A stretch of 64,000 bases of DNA from Macrocystis pyrifera (lineage: Eukaryota > Sar > Phaeophyceae > Laminariales > Laminariaceae). Both the position numbers and the translations under genes were made by a program. Every line of letters starts with the position of its first letter. The stretch's first letter is position 1. The notes beneath the pieces are model-generated. The model saw only the letters and a list, made by a program, of their open reading frames with translations. It searched no databases and had not been told where the DNA came from. Of the stretch, positions 10,321-20,300 are shown one piece after another. Location of the stretch: positions 8,613,358 to 8,677,357 of the forward strand of contig JASSKH010000021.1 in assembly GCA_031763025.1 (NCBI GenBank). Direction: 5' to 3'.

Positions 10321-10437
10321 ACTACGGGGGTCCATAGTTAATACCAGGTAGGACCTATCGTATACATAAAAACCTATATATTTACCTATTTTTACTGACA
10401 ATATTTGATCCTATTTACTATGGTCCCCCGTAATAGT
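10321..10437. mobile_element. palindromic MITE (PalM) with CCAGG scar
   Basis: Ends 'tacgggggtccatagtta' and 'tactatggtcccccgtaata'. Inside the left arm, 10342-10350 reads TACCAGGTA where sister copies have TA (ccatagttaaTAggacc), a 7-bp gain. Confidence 0.85.
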
Positions 10438-10737
10438 ATGTGAGAAACGATTACTAGAAATAATTGAAAGTGCAATGGTTGATGAGCCATCCCGTGGCCT
10501 AAGTGTAGGTATGCACTACAGTAGCTAAAATATCGCGAAAAAAGAAGAGCGATTCCGACGATTTTGGGGTCAATATCCTTTTTAGGACTGCCGTCCCGTT
10601 TTGGGGTCAAACTACTTACCTGGTGGAATTTAGAGTGGCTTTAGGAGGCCCCGTCTTTCGAAATAAAAATAATCAGAAAGTGCTACGTATCCCTATGATG
10701 GCACGCATCACATCTCCCCATTTCGGGGTCAAACTAT

Positions 10738-10852
10738 TTACGGGGGACCATAGTAAATGGGACCTACGGTACACACACAAAAACCTATATATTTTCCTAT
10801 TTTTACCAGCAATATTTGGTCCTGTTTACTATGGCCCCCCGCAATAATTGCC
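10738..10852. mobile_element. palindromic MITE (PalM)
   Basis: Arms 'ttacgggggaccatagtaaa' and 'tttactatggccccccgcaa' around the family core acaaaaacctatatatt ... caatatttggtcc. Confidence 0.85.
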
Positions 10853-10871
10853 TGCTAGAATTTACCGTGGC

Positions 10872-10968
10872 TTAACCCTTTTAGAACCGTAGCCCCGTTT
10901 TCGGGAAAAACCGGTCAAATTTTAAGCAGTTTGTCCCCCAAAACGGGACTGAATGCAGTCTTAAAAAA
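10872..10968. mobile_element. HP90 hairpin repeat, copy b
   Basis: Starts ttaacccttttagaaccg. The right arm ends 'gggactgaatgcagtctta', with 'gtcccccaaaacggg' before it. Confidence 0.6.
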
Positions 10969-11147
10969 TGGTTTTTATGGAGGCCCGACTTTCAAAACAA
11001 AAAATACCAAAAAATGCCACGGATATACCCCTTATCATACAAAGCCCGCGTCATATCTAACTCTAAAATCAAGTCGTTTGTCCCCCAAAGGGCAGTGCGC
11101 TCCTGAGCGGGGTTAGTTGCCGTAAAAAGAGTGTCTTGAGTGCGAGC

Positions 11148-11387
11148 AGGCGTGAGTGCGATCGTTTTTTTTTTTTAGCGCGCGTCTTCTCTTTATTTGC
11201 AGCGATAAGGCGGGCGGATGCTACTGCTGCAGTAAAAGTCGAATGGTCTGTTTTCGGAAGGGCTGTCGACCGGATCGTTCCGAAAAACGCCTTCCCCCCC
11301 GCGCTGTGTTCGTTTGTTGGCAACCAACCTTTTTGCTCTTTATGGCCGAAGAAATGGAGGGCTGAAAAAACGATCGCACCCTCCCCT
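11148..11387. mobile_element. element with GTGCGATCGTTTTT inverted ends, copy 1
   Basis: The left end 'gagtgcgatcgtttttt' and right end 'aaaaaacgatcgcaccc' are inverted repeats about 230 bp apart. The interior resembles 13471-13750. It is non-coding, and a MITE-like origin is likely. Confidence 0.5.
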
Positions 11388-11728
11388 GTCTCAACGAAGT
11401 CAACGATCTTTTCTGTATTTTTGGTGATATTTTTAACAGATTTTCGCCACTAACTGCTGGTTCCAAAACAGTGTTCGCAAGTAAATGGCCCTTTTGATAA
11501 CTGTGTGTCTTCTCTTTTTTGGCCTTCTCCTCTTTTGCACCACTAGAGAACAGCGTTCACAATAACGTCCCTCATGAGACTTTCTTGCTTTTGATTTTTC
11601 CCTCTTCCCCTGCGGCTGCTCTCGCTCATGAACAACGCTGTGACGTGTACACCGCGCGCTCTCTCTTGCTGTGGTGTCGGTTCTCACTCACCGTCGAAAA
11701 CGTTCCGGGGGACGCTTTCTCTCGCCAG

Positions 11729-11795
11729 CGGCGGCACCGCTTGTTTTTAGGAGGGACTGGGGAAGTGGGGTTAGCGGAAGCCCTCTGGCGCACAG
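11729..11795 (+). CDS. DLAT: probable E2 exon 3 (start of subunit-binding domain)
   Basis: A 67-bp segment between acceptor ctctcgccag and a strong donor, CACAG|gtgagt. Its phase matches the preceding exon (G + CG = Ala). It reads AAAPLVFRRDWGSGVSGSPLAHR, here split as AAAPLVFRRDW + GSGVSGSPLAHR. SPLA-(basic)2 is the opening of the peripheral subunit-binding domain (typically SPLA+KLA), which follows the lipoyl linker in E2. The evidence is phase, splice sites and a short motif only. Confidence 0.5.
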
Positions 11796-12128
11796 GTGAG
11801 TGCTTCACTCCTCGTGTTTGTTTTTTCTTTTTTCTTTTTTTCTGTCTTTGTTGTTAATTTTGCTCGTTTTTTGTTTCTTGCTTGCTTGCTTGCGTGCTTT
11901 GCAGTTTTCTTGGTTGCTTGTTTTTTTTCGTGATTTTAAGTTGACATGTTTTGGTTTTGGTGTTTTGTACTTTTTCATGACAGCGAAGAGAGTTGCTAAA
12001 CTTACACGTCCGTGTATGTTATTTATTTATTTAGTTTTATTCGCTTTTGTTGAGGTTTGCTTATTTTTTAAACAACAGCGGGAATAGGTAAGGCTGTGAG
12101 TTGACTGACTTAAGGTCACCGACTAGTT

Positions 12129-12237
12129 AATATCGGGGACCATAGTATATAGGACCTACGGTATACACAAAAACCTATATATCTCCCTATTTTCACTAGT
12201 AATATTTGGTCCTATTTTCTATGGTGCCCCGTAATAG
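12129..12237. mobile_element. palindromic MITE (PalM)
   Basis: The left arm is 'tatcggggaccatagtat' and the right arm 'ttctatggtgccccgtaata'. Both arms carry substitutions. Confidence 0.75.
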
Positions 12238-12386
12238 TAGTTCAGCTAGGTAGGTTCGATGATTATTATGTAGGGCTGTGAGTTGGCTGACTATATGCCG
12301 CAGACTAGTTATTCGTTTTGCTAGGTAGGTTCCATGATTAGTAAGTAGGGCTGTGAGTTGGCTGACTATACGTAAGTCGCCGACTA

Positions 12387-12494
12387 TTACGGAGAACCAT
12401 AGTAAATAAGACCTACGGTACACGTAAAAACCTATATAATTACCTATTTTTACTAACAATATTTGGTCCTGTTTACTATGCTCCCCCGTAGTAG
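12387..12494. mobile_element. palindromic MITE (PalM)
   Basis: Arms 'tattacggagaaccatagta' and 'tttactatgctcccccgtag'. Confidence 0.75.
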
Positions 12495-12964
12495 TAAATT
12501 TGTTTGGCTAGGTAGGTTCCATGATTATTAGTAGTAGGGCTGTGAGTTGGCTGACTATAAGCCGCCGAGTAGTTGTTAAGTTCCATGATTAGTATGCAGC
12601 GCTGTGAGTTGGCTGACTAATTCGCCGACTAGTACATTAGTTTGGATATATAGGTTCCATGATTATTAATAGTAGGCTGTTTGGTGGCTGACCACAAGTC
12701 GCCGACCAGTTATTCAGTTGGCTAGGTGTTACGGTTCGTTGCGCGTGAGGTAATTTAGCTGAATCTGCCTTTTTGTGCGCTCTGACTGGCAGGTGTTTGC
12801 GGCTCGGACCGTGTTTTTTGGTACAATAATAACACACGGGAAAAAAAGTCAGTTAGTTGGCTCACTTCGCCACACCCAACTAATCTAACCAGTAACTATT
12901 AATAGGCATACATTCTAGCCAACTCACGGCCCCAGAGATAGGGTAGGCCTTATCGCATTTTACT

Positions 12965-13335
12965 TTTGAGCTGGGTGAAGCCGGAAATCCTACAATCAAA
13001 ATACCGCTCTGTCCCTATATATAATTATCGTCTTTACTTCATGTTCGTATTAAATTTTTTCTTATATTGAGAGACAGAGTGGTATATGGCATAAGTTTTG
13101 AGCTGGGCAAAGCCGGAAATCGCGTATACGACCTGAATATATGCAGTAGGGTCTGCCTCCATCTCTTATTTTGGGAGCTGGGTGAAGTCGGAGAACCTAT
13201 ACGGTAGTACACGGCCTAGCTGTATGTAGGACATGCCTTACAGCTGTGCTGGGTGAAGGCCGAAGATCCTATACAGCAGTACACTATCTGAATGCAGGCC
13301 ATGCCTTGCTTTTGAGCTGGGTGGAGCCGGAGATC
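12965..13335. repeat. ~65-85-bp tandem repeat, five units
   Basis: The unit starts 'gagctgggtgaagccggaga' (12967, 13090, 13171, 13247, 13314), with 'cctatacagcagtacac' in the later units. The first interval is longer because the short MITE at 13004-13083 sits inside it. Confidence 0.65.
13004..13083. mobile_element. short MITE, CTCTGTCCC ends
   Basis: Left end 'ccgctctgtccctatatata', right end 'cttatattgagagacagagt'. A closely related copy lies at 57484-57560. Confidence 0.6.
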
Positions 13336-13470
13336 TAAACCCAGGTTATTGTTGTTTTTTTACCGATCGCGACGAAAGCCAACACGCCTCGTTCCACCAC
13401 CGAACCAGCGCTCACAGCAGATGATGGCAGTTTCAAATTCCGTAAAAGGGACCGTTGAGTTCGCACAGGA

Positions 13471-13750
13471 AGGAGTGCGACCATTTTTTCTGCGCTCGTT
13501 TTTCTCTACTCTGGCCGCCAATATAATAAACGTTTGAACTCTGATATTACTATCAAACGGATCTTATATTCACGGTCAGAGTGGTATGTACAACAGCTAA
13601 TAAAATCGAACACTACATTTTCGGACCATATTTGTATCTTGTTTCCGAAAAAAAACACTTTTTTTTTTTTTTGTTACGGTGCTGGCAAAAGCTTCCCGTT
13701 TATGGAAGCGTCTCGAGCGTTCAAAAACGATCGCACCCAACTCATCCCTG
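13471..13750. mobile_element. element with GTGCGATCGTTTTT inverted ends, copy 2
   Basis: The left end 'ggagtgcgaccattttttc' and right end 'aaaaacgatcgcacccaac' match the ends of 11148-11387. The interior differs in length. Confidence 0.45.
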
Positions 13751-14168
13751 TGCGATCTCAACGTTTTTTTCTACGGTAAGCGCCAGAAAATAAACGCGAG
13801 TTCTTAGCGAGAGTTACATGTACCCTTTCGGGGGGTGTGTACACGTTTTTACAAGCGACTCGTATTTGCGGGCCAAACAAAAGCATGTGGACCTCTTTCG
13901 ATTTTTGCCTGAAAACACCTGATCATACATATATATATATATATATATATCCAATGAAGCCTATCGTTAGTTGTGTTTTGACGTTTTCGACCCACCGTTC
14001 GTTTTTTTTTTTGTTTGTTTGTTAGTTTTTTTGTTTCCCGTCCCCCGTGAGCACATACATATATATATATATATATATATCCAATAAAATCTGTATGTGT
14101 GCTTTGACGTTTTCGACCCGCCGTTTTTCTTCTTTCTTTTCTTGTTTTTCGTCCCCCGTGAACGTCAG

Positions 14169-14238
14169 GTTGTCGGCCGAGCAAAAGAAGTACATCGAAC
14201 GTTTCGGACCCACGCTTCAGCAGCCCTTGGATCTCTGA
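14169..14238 (+). CDS. possible terminal exon, weakly linked to E2
   Basis: A long pyrimidine tract (about 14120-14155) precedes acceptor gaacgtcag. The following frame reads (x)LSAEQKKYIERFG...QQPLDL and stops (TGA). Joined to 11795 the phase fits (AG+G = Arg), giving SPLAHR|LSAEQ, which resembles the SPLAKKLAVEK start of a subunit-binding domain. The rest does not match E2, which should continue with a G-TGPGGRI segment. It may be an alternative end, a different gene or chance. Confidence 0.25.
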
Positions 14239-14429
14239 AGTTTTTTTTTCAATATTGTGTGTGTGGCTTTGCTTCCCCCGCGCAGGATATCGAAACCCAC
14301 TCCGTGTTTGAACCCCCTTAGCATTGCACCCATGTTTTTTTTGGGGGGGGGATGAACTACTTGGAATTAGTGTGGGATTTTTTCCCAGCAGGAACAGGGT
14401 TTTGTGCGGGGCTTGACGGATCAGGTCAG

Positions 14430-14580
14430 ACTTCGCTGGTCGGGTCGCGTCGGGTCGGGGTGACCTGGCCCGACCCGTGAGGTGTTGAAAACGTCCTGGC
14501 CCGGCCCAACTTGACCCGTGAGATTTTGAAAGACCTCCTGCACCCGACCCGCGGGTTTTGTGGTACTTTAAGGGTTGACG
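14430..14580. repeat. cccgacccg-rich dispersed repeat
   Basis: A 'cgggtcgcgtcgggtcggggtg ... cccgacccgtgaggt' block. Similar blocks with 'acgggt' and 'gacccgtga' edges occur at 16400-16560 and 43085-43310. Confidence 0.5.
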
Positions 14581-15034
14581 CAGGCACCTTGGCCTGCGAA
14601 AAGTATGCAGGGATGGAGTGTAACGCTTCGATATTTCCGCCGCCTTTTTGGTCTCGTCCAAGAGTTTCGTAACGCTTCGATGATTCCGCCGCCATTTGGC
14701 CATGTGCAAGTTTTTCGCAACGTTTTGTTTTCGTGTGTTCGGCGTCTCTGGCCACGTGAAAGAGTTTCGTAACGCTTTGGTGACAAATCCCGCCGCGTTT
14801 TTGCCGCGTGGAAGAAGTTCGCACGAAACTCTTTTTTGATAAGTCCGCCGCCTTTAGGCCACGTAGACTTGTCTCTTCTTCGTTTGGCGCCATCAGCGGT
14901 GGTTGGGGGACTGGCGCTCGGGATGGGAGATGAGAGTGGGTCCTGATCGCAGATGCTGGTAGATGAACCGACCGCGAGTTGATCCCTTGACTGACCGCTC
15001 CCTATACTGGAGTCAGTATAAGAACCGTGCAAAT

Positions 15035-15330
15035 GTAGGGGCTGCAATTAGGGGTTGCCCATTTGGGGTTGCAATTAGGGGTTGCAATTTTGGGGTTGCA
15101 ATTAGGGGTTGCAATTTTGGGGTTGCAATTAGGGGATGGAATTTTGGGGTTGCAATTAGGGGGTTTGAATTTTGGGGTTGCAATTAGGGGTTCCAATTAG
15201 GAGGTTGCAGTCACGGGGTTGCCCTTTTGGGGTTGCAAATAGGGGTTGCAATTTTTGGGTTGCAATGTTGAGTCGCAATTCTAGGGTTGCTATTAGGGGG
15301 TTGCAAACAAGGGTTGCACTTTCGAGCCCA
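15035..15330 (+). repeat. ~20-bp minisatellite (GGGGTTGCAATT)
   Basis: About 14 units of 'ggggttgcaattttggggtt' and 'aggggttgcaatt' variants. It is open on both strands and so gives repeat-encoded frames with no coding meaning. Confidence 0.85.
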
Positions 15331-15791
15331 AACTTGTCTCACCGAGGGAGCCCCTCTTTCGACTATCAGAGGTTTCCCAATACCCGTTTTTTTTTTTTTT
15401 TCGCCACTAAAATCAACAGGTACTAAACCTCTGGGGATATGCATCAATCAGCCTTGTCACAGCTTTACATTTTTTCCTGAATAAAGTCGATAGCTGGGTG
15501 AGAGTTTTTCAAAGGAGGAGCCTCAGATAATGTAGGCGCTATATTTCCCCAACCGTAGCACGGACTATACTAAAACTAGTATAATAAGCCCAAAAGAGGC
15601 CTCGGCGCGACCCCCAAAAAGGCCGGTCTCGTATTATACCTGGTATGAATTACTAGAGCCTCTTTTTTTTTGTCCTGATGTGATGTGATACATATATATT
15701 TGTGGCGGCGGCTTTTCGGGTTCGGGGTTCCGCGATCGATCAGATCGCTTTTGGTGGCACGCGGTGTGTGTCCGCGCAAACTCGGGCGGGG

Positions 15792-15900
15792 CGGGGGTCC
15801 ATAGTTAATAGGACCTATGGTATACATAAAAACCTATAAATTAGCCAATTTTTACTAACAATATTTGGTCCTACCAGGTATTTACTATGGCCCCCCGTAA
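15792..15900. mobile_element. palindromic MITE (PalM) with CCAGG scar
   Basis: Arms 'gggggtccatagttaatagg' and 'tttactatggccccccgtaa'. At 15872-15880 the right arm reads ggtccTACCAGGTAtttac where sister copies read ggtccTAtttac. Confidence 0.85.
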
Positions 15901-16399
15901 ATAGAAGTCGCTCGTGCGTGAACTGGTGCTTGGCCGCGAGCACGCTCGTGGCGCGAGAACCAACAGTGCTAGTCGCTCTCGAATTACAGCACGTAGGTGT
16001 TAGGCTTCGAGCATGCTTGCGGCAGCGAGAACGCCTACTGCTGAATAATGAGTTGTTTGCGGGGGGGTTTGCTGCCTTGTGTGGTTGTGTGGTCCGGACC
16101 CCGAATGGGATGCCCCCGTGTTTTATGGGGACGTGTGCTGTGATTGGGAGTTCCCATTCCGCCGGATGCTTTGCTGTGACGGGGAGTTACGGTTTCCGGG
16201 GGGGATTTTTGTACTTCTGTGTCCAGGAGTTGCCCTACATGCCTAGGTCGGAACACGCGTCTCTCTCCTTTTTTTTTTCCTTTGGTCTGTGATTAGGATT
16301 CCTTGCCCAACCGGCCGTGACGGGATTACAATTGTCACGCGTGTTTTTACACGGTTCCACACGGATTATGACCCCACCTGCGGGTTGTGTCAGGAAGTT

Positions 16400-16560
16400 T
16401 TCGGAATCTCACGGGTCCGGTCCGGTCCGGTCCGGTCCGGTCGGGTCGGGTCGGGTGGGGTCGGGAGGTTTTCGAACTCTCACGGATGGGTCGGGTTACC
16501 CTTACCCGACCCGACCTGATTTGATCCGACCTGACCCGCGAAGTTTGACCCGGACCCTTG
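16400..16560. repeat. ggtcc/gggtc short-period repeat
   Basis: Four 'ggtcc' units, then gggtc units, then the complementary cccgacccgac. The block can fold back on itself. It is the same family as 14430-14580. Confidence 0.55.
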
Positions 16561-17018
16561 AACAGCCCTGCAGTGTTGTAAGAGGAAGTTCTGCAGCGCG
16601 TAGGTCTAGGCCGGGAGATGGTGCTGAGCCAGGGCCAGGCACCGCCTTTTTTTTTCGGTGTTGGTGTTAACGACACGAGAGTGCACGGAATTTATGCTTG
16701 CGTCCCGCAAAGCTTCCACACCTCGGACAGCTAGATCACGATCTACGTAGATCATGTAGATTATGCACCAGATACCGTAGATCCTAAGCCGCCGTTATGA
16801 TATTTTGTGCGAGATCTAAATCATGTGGATCCTAACGTGCTGGCATGATTCGGTAAGTTGTGCGGGATACGTAACAGTACATATCCAACCCGGCAACATG
16901 GTGGCTAGATAGATCATACCTGGTACAGATCAAGAATATTCCCGGAAATATCTGGATCATGAAGTGGGAATTTTCTATCTGCTTTTGTCTGAGGCATGGG
17001 TAAGACTTTCCACGAGTT

Positions 17019-19205
17019 TTTTTACTCTGTCGTTCGACATCTTCCATGTATTATTTCTCTTGGAACGTCACCATCTCTGCCCCATATTATTGTTTGTTAC
17101 TTCCCCGTGCTGTCCACTGCTCTTGTTCGGGTTGCTTGCCTTCCTGGTTCTTGAACTAAAGTCTCCCACTAGTGGACCAACGCCCCAACGGGTAGGGTGG
17201 ACCGTAACTGGACCAAGTCCGGCGGGAAGGCATCATAGCCTCGGTTTTTGTTTGTGGGTAAGCTTGCGCAAGTCCCACACTACCCGGAAGAAGAGATGAC
17301 TCTCCCGGGTGTCTATCTCCACCGCACCTGCTCCTCTCGGGGGTCAGGTCGGGTCAACGGGCCCGAACTCCAGGGGTAACAGCAGCCTGTTCTGATGTTG
17401 CAACGGGAGCTATGGGCTAAATTGACACACAACGCGTTGGAACGTGGAAGTGTGGTGAGCTTAAGCTTTATTTTTACCAATCCGCCAGAGGATCCAAAAA
17501 AAATGTACTACTTCTCCCTAGTTTTTTTACTTCTGTACATCTACTGCTACTTTCTCCGAAGTTCCTCTGTATATATCCTTTTTACCGTCTCTTCGACTCT
17601 GGGGGCATAGAGATGTTTGCCTAGTATCTAGTATTTTGCTCCCGATTCCCCTAATATCTTTATCCGCGAGCTTTCGTCGAATTTGGTGTCTTTGATCACC
17701 TCTATGATGTCACACAGATTTTCTTTGACTAGGAGCCCTACCCCCCCCCCCCCCCCTGTTCTTGCTGTTCTGTCCCTTGCTTGTTTTTTTTATCCATGCG
17801 TACTCTCTATTTGTGTATAACTGTTTCCTCCCTCTTTCTCCCACGACTCTTGAATGCCCACCATGTTTAGGTCGCGCTTACTTGTCCGGCTGTTCATATC
17901 CCCACGCGGTCTTCCGTGGCGAATCCACATAAAAACGTCCCATGATCCTATTCTCAGCTTCTATCCTATCCGCTCTATTATGTGGTTCCTTGTCCATCGT
18001 TGCTACCTCTGTTCTCTCTTGTTTGAGCTTTCTTTTCGTTTCCGTTTCCGTTTCCAGTTTTGCCTGCTTGTTCTACGCTATTATGTTTCCCCCCCGCCAA
18101 CTGCTTCCTGCAGCCTCTTGCCTTCCTTCACCCCAGCTAGGACTACGTCTAAGCTTCGCTATTCCATTAACTGTACATACCCTCCATCCTAGTATTCTAA
18201 ACCCATGCCAACACTTTTCTGTTTACATCCTCTGCCACTCCATGCTTGCTTTCGGTTTTAGCGATATAATCGAAATCGTCTCCGCTCCCTTTATGCTTGT
18301 CCTAACGCGAAGCAGCACGGTACTACTTCGTAACACTATTCCTATTGAACTCTATTCTCGTCATATCGCTAGGAATTCCAAATGTCAGCACTACTCAATA
18401 GCACTTTACTCTTCCAATGTTTTCTTTCTTCTCCCACCCTGCCTCACTGTCTCTCTCCTAATCTCTTTCGAGAATATCCCCAGCTTGTTTGTGTGCCATA
18501 TTTGTAGTGATAAAAATTAAAGTTACTGGGACTTCCCAATCCTATTTATTGTGCTCGTCGAGGGTCTGGTGTCTTTCTGTCTACAAGTTTTGCCGGCGCA
18601 CCACACCAAATATTGTCTGCAGCACGGGCGTAACCTGGAGCCAAGTCCACAACCCTTCTCATAAGTACCCCACGTTTGTGTCAGGCGATCTGCGTGGTAA
18701 CCATCCTGGCGTCCCACGATTATATCTTCTATCTTCTTGCCCCGCTGCTGTACTGGTTACTTTCCTCCAGAGGTCATTTTTACCGTGCAAGGTTCAAGGG
18801 CGGCTTGAATAACCGAACTCTTGTTACTCACACATCGGGATATTCCCCGTACGTTGCTTTCTCCATCATTTTTACGTTTCACCATGAGTAGCTACCCCAC
18901 TCGTGCTTCCGAGTAGACCTTCGCTGTCGAGAGCTTGGCCGACAGCCTCCCACGCATTGTGTACCCGCTTCTATCCATCAAGATATTAAGATACCAGGTA
19001 TCTGCGTATCGTTTGGTGCTCCTTCTCTTCGGTGGTATGTGGTTGGTCATTGGTACGAAAGCTGTTTATTTCATGAGTTCAAAGGGTCCTGACTTAGTGT
19101 CATGCATCACCCCCCCTCCTCTTCGCTTGGCGCATGGTATGTGCACCTAGTGTCGGGGATTTTAGGAGAATGTCAGGCTAGATTTTCAACCGCCCAATGG
19201 AAATC
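17019..19205 (-). mobile_element. LINE copy 2: 5' half only, reverse strand
   Basis: Corresponds to copy 1 from its 5' end through the endonuclease region (copy 1 about 4160-6030). The 3' end is missing, which is unusual because LINEs normally lose the 5' end. A deletion or rearrangement after insertion is likely. It holds a 333-bp insert (17174-17506), and TACCAGGTA at 18992-19000 stands where copy 1 has TA. Frames are broken in many places. Confidence 0.85.
17174..17506. mobile_element. 333-bp insert in LINE copy 2
   Basis: The LINE sequence is cleanly interrupted: left flank '...ctcccactagt', right flank 'actacttct...', contiguous in copy 1. The insert ends in A8 (in ccaaaaaaaatgt). At most 2 bp (GT) are duplicated. 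Part of the insert (about 17460-17500) resembles 9728-9775 in inverted orientation, so it belongs to a dispersed family. No coding content is recognised. Confidence 0.6.
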
Positions 19206-19589
19206 GGCGATTTTTCCGGGTGCCACGAGACACCAACGTCCTGGTAATTGAACATGACGGGGTGACCTTGCTGTATCTATGGGGGAGAGGGGATCGTTTG
19301 TGTTTTGTTGTGCCGTCGCGATATTGAGCGGGGTGGGCGCTTTCGGAAGCTGTGGCCACGAAACCACTAATGGACGCACAGCTGAGGAAGCGTGTGTCAT
19401 TCCACGGACCCGTACGTAGAATACTCGCTCCCACATTCCTTTAAACTGTTCTGTCTCCTTCTCCGCCTGTCTATGCCCCTTTGCTCATTGCCTGTAGACG
19501 ACACTTATCATCTTTCGTTAATATTATTCTTTCCATCCTCAGCAAATGTGTATAGGATGAGCTTCAACGTTGATCACCCAGAAGCACTC

Positions 19590-19715
19590 CGACATGATAA
19601 AGCCACGACGGCAACAAAAGGAGTCGCCCCACGTATACATGTGTATGGCACTCCCGACATGATAACGCCACGACGGAAACAAAAGGAGTCGCCCCACGTA
19701 TACATGTGTATGGTG
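19590..19715 (+). repeat. ~64-bp tandem duplication
   Basis: Two units of 'gacatgataaagccacgacg ... gtcgccccacgtatacatgt'. They differ at only a few bases, so the duplication is recent. Confidence 0.8.
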
Positions 19716-19954
19716 CTGCTTTTTTGTGATGATGCGGCTGAAAGCCCGGTAATTACTTGGGTTCACGTACTACTGGTATTTGGGAGGTGTATCTTAGATG
19801 GAACACCAGGGGTTTTCCCAGCGAGAGGCACGAGAGCTTTGCTCTCGGTCTCCGCGCGTGCACGAAAGGAATGTGGCTGCTCTTAGACTTCTTCTATCTC
19901 CAAGCAAACAACACACGTGAGTACTAGAACGGGTACCTGCTTACATAGTTGGCC

Positions 19955-20300
19955 AACCTGTCCATGATAAAAGTGTCCCGACCTTAATAAAACATATAGC
20001 GTCGTCGGCAGGACGAACCTGCTGCGCGTGAAATCACAATGGGTTTCGAATCTGGTCGTAGAGTACACGTAAAGTCTAAATCCCTTCTGTATTTATATAC
20101 TGTCTGTACTAACCTACCAGGTAGTAGTATACTTCCTTCTGTCCATGATAAAAAGTGTCCCGATCTTAATATAACAAATGGCGTCGTCGGCAGGACCAAC
20201 CTGCGCGTGAAATCACGATGGGTTTCGATTCTGATCGTAGAGTACACGTAAAGTCTAAATCCCTTCTGTATATATATATATATCTATACTGTCTGTACCT
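19955..20300 (+). repeat. ~185-bp tandem duplication
   Basis: Two units share 'gtccatgataaaagtgtccc', 'gcgtcgtcggcagga' and 'gtagagtacacgtaaagtct'. The first carries TACCAGGTA at 20115-20123 near its end. The corresponding part of the second is 'cctaccgaatag', so the comparison is suggestive but not exact. Confidence 0.8.

Larger units (their letters stand above)
9420..11728 (+). other. E2 intron 2: simple and dispersed repeats
   Basis: Holds GT-rich sequence with two copies of an 'agacgaaccgtctg' unit (about 9511 and 9593), a fragment of the poly-C SINE-like family (9943-10000), two palindromic MITEs, one HP90 hairpin (10872-10968) and an element with GTGCGATCG ends (11148-11387). No exon is evident. 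Confidence 0.5.
12090..12720. repeat. 60-110-bp tandem units interrupted by MITEs
   Basis: The unit core 'gggctgtgagttggctgact' with 'gccgactag...' and 'ggttccatgattatta' recurs about six times (12093, 12272, 12349, 12536, 12599, 12675). PalM MITEs at 12129-12237 and 12387-12494 are inserted in it. Confidence 0.65.
11796..14168 (+). other. repeat-filled stretch between putative E2 exons
   Basis: Contains T-rich sequence (11.8-12.1 kb), a tandem array broken by two palindromic MITEs (12.09-12.72 kb), a ~70-bp tandem array (12.96-13.33 kb), a GTGCGATCG-ended element and two AT dinucleotide runs. No coding exon is recognisable. Confidence 0.5.

Noticed and set aside
17195-17232. VTGPSPAGRH frame resembling the VTGTGPGGRI loop of an E2 subunit-binding domain
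   Set aside because: It lies inside the dispersed 333-bp insert in a reverse LINE, with no matching exon context.
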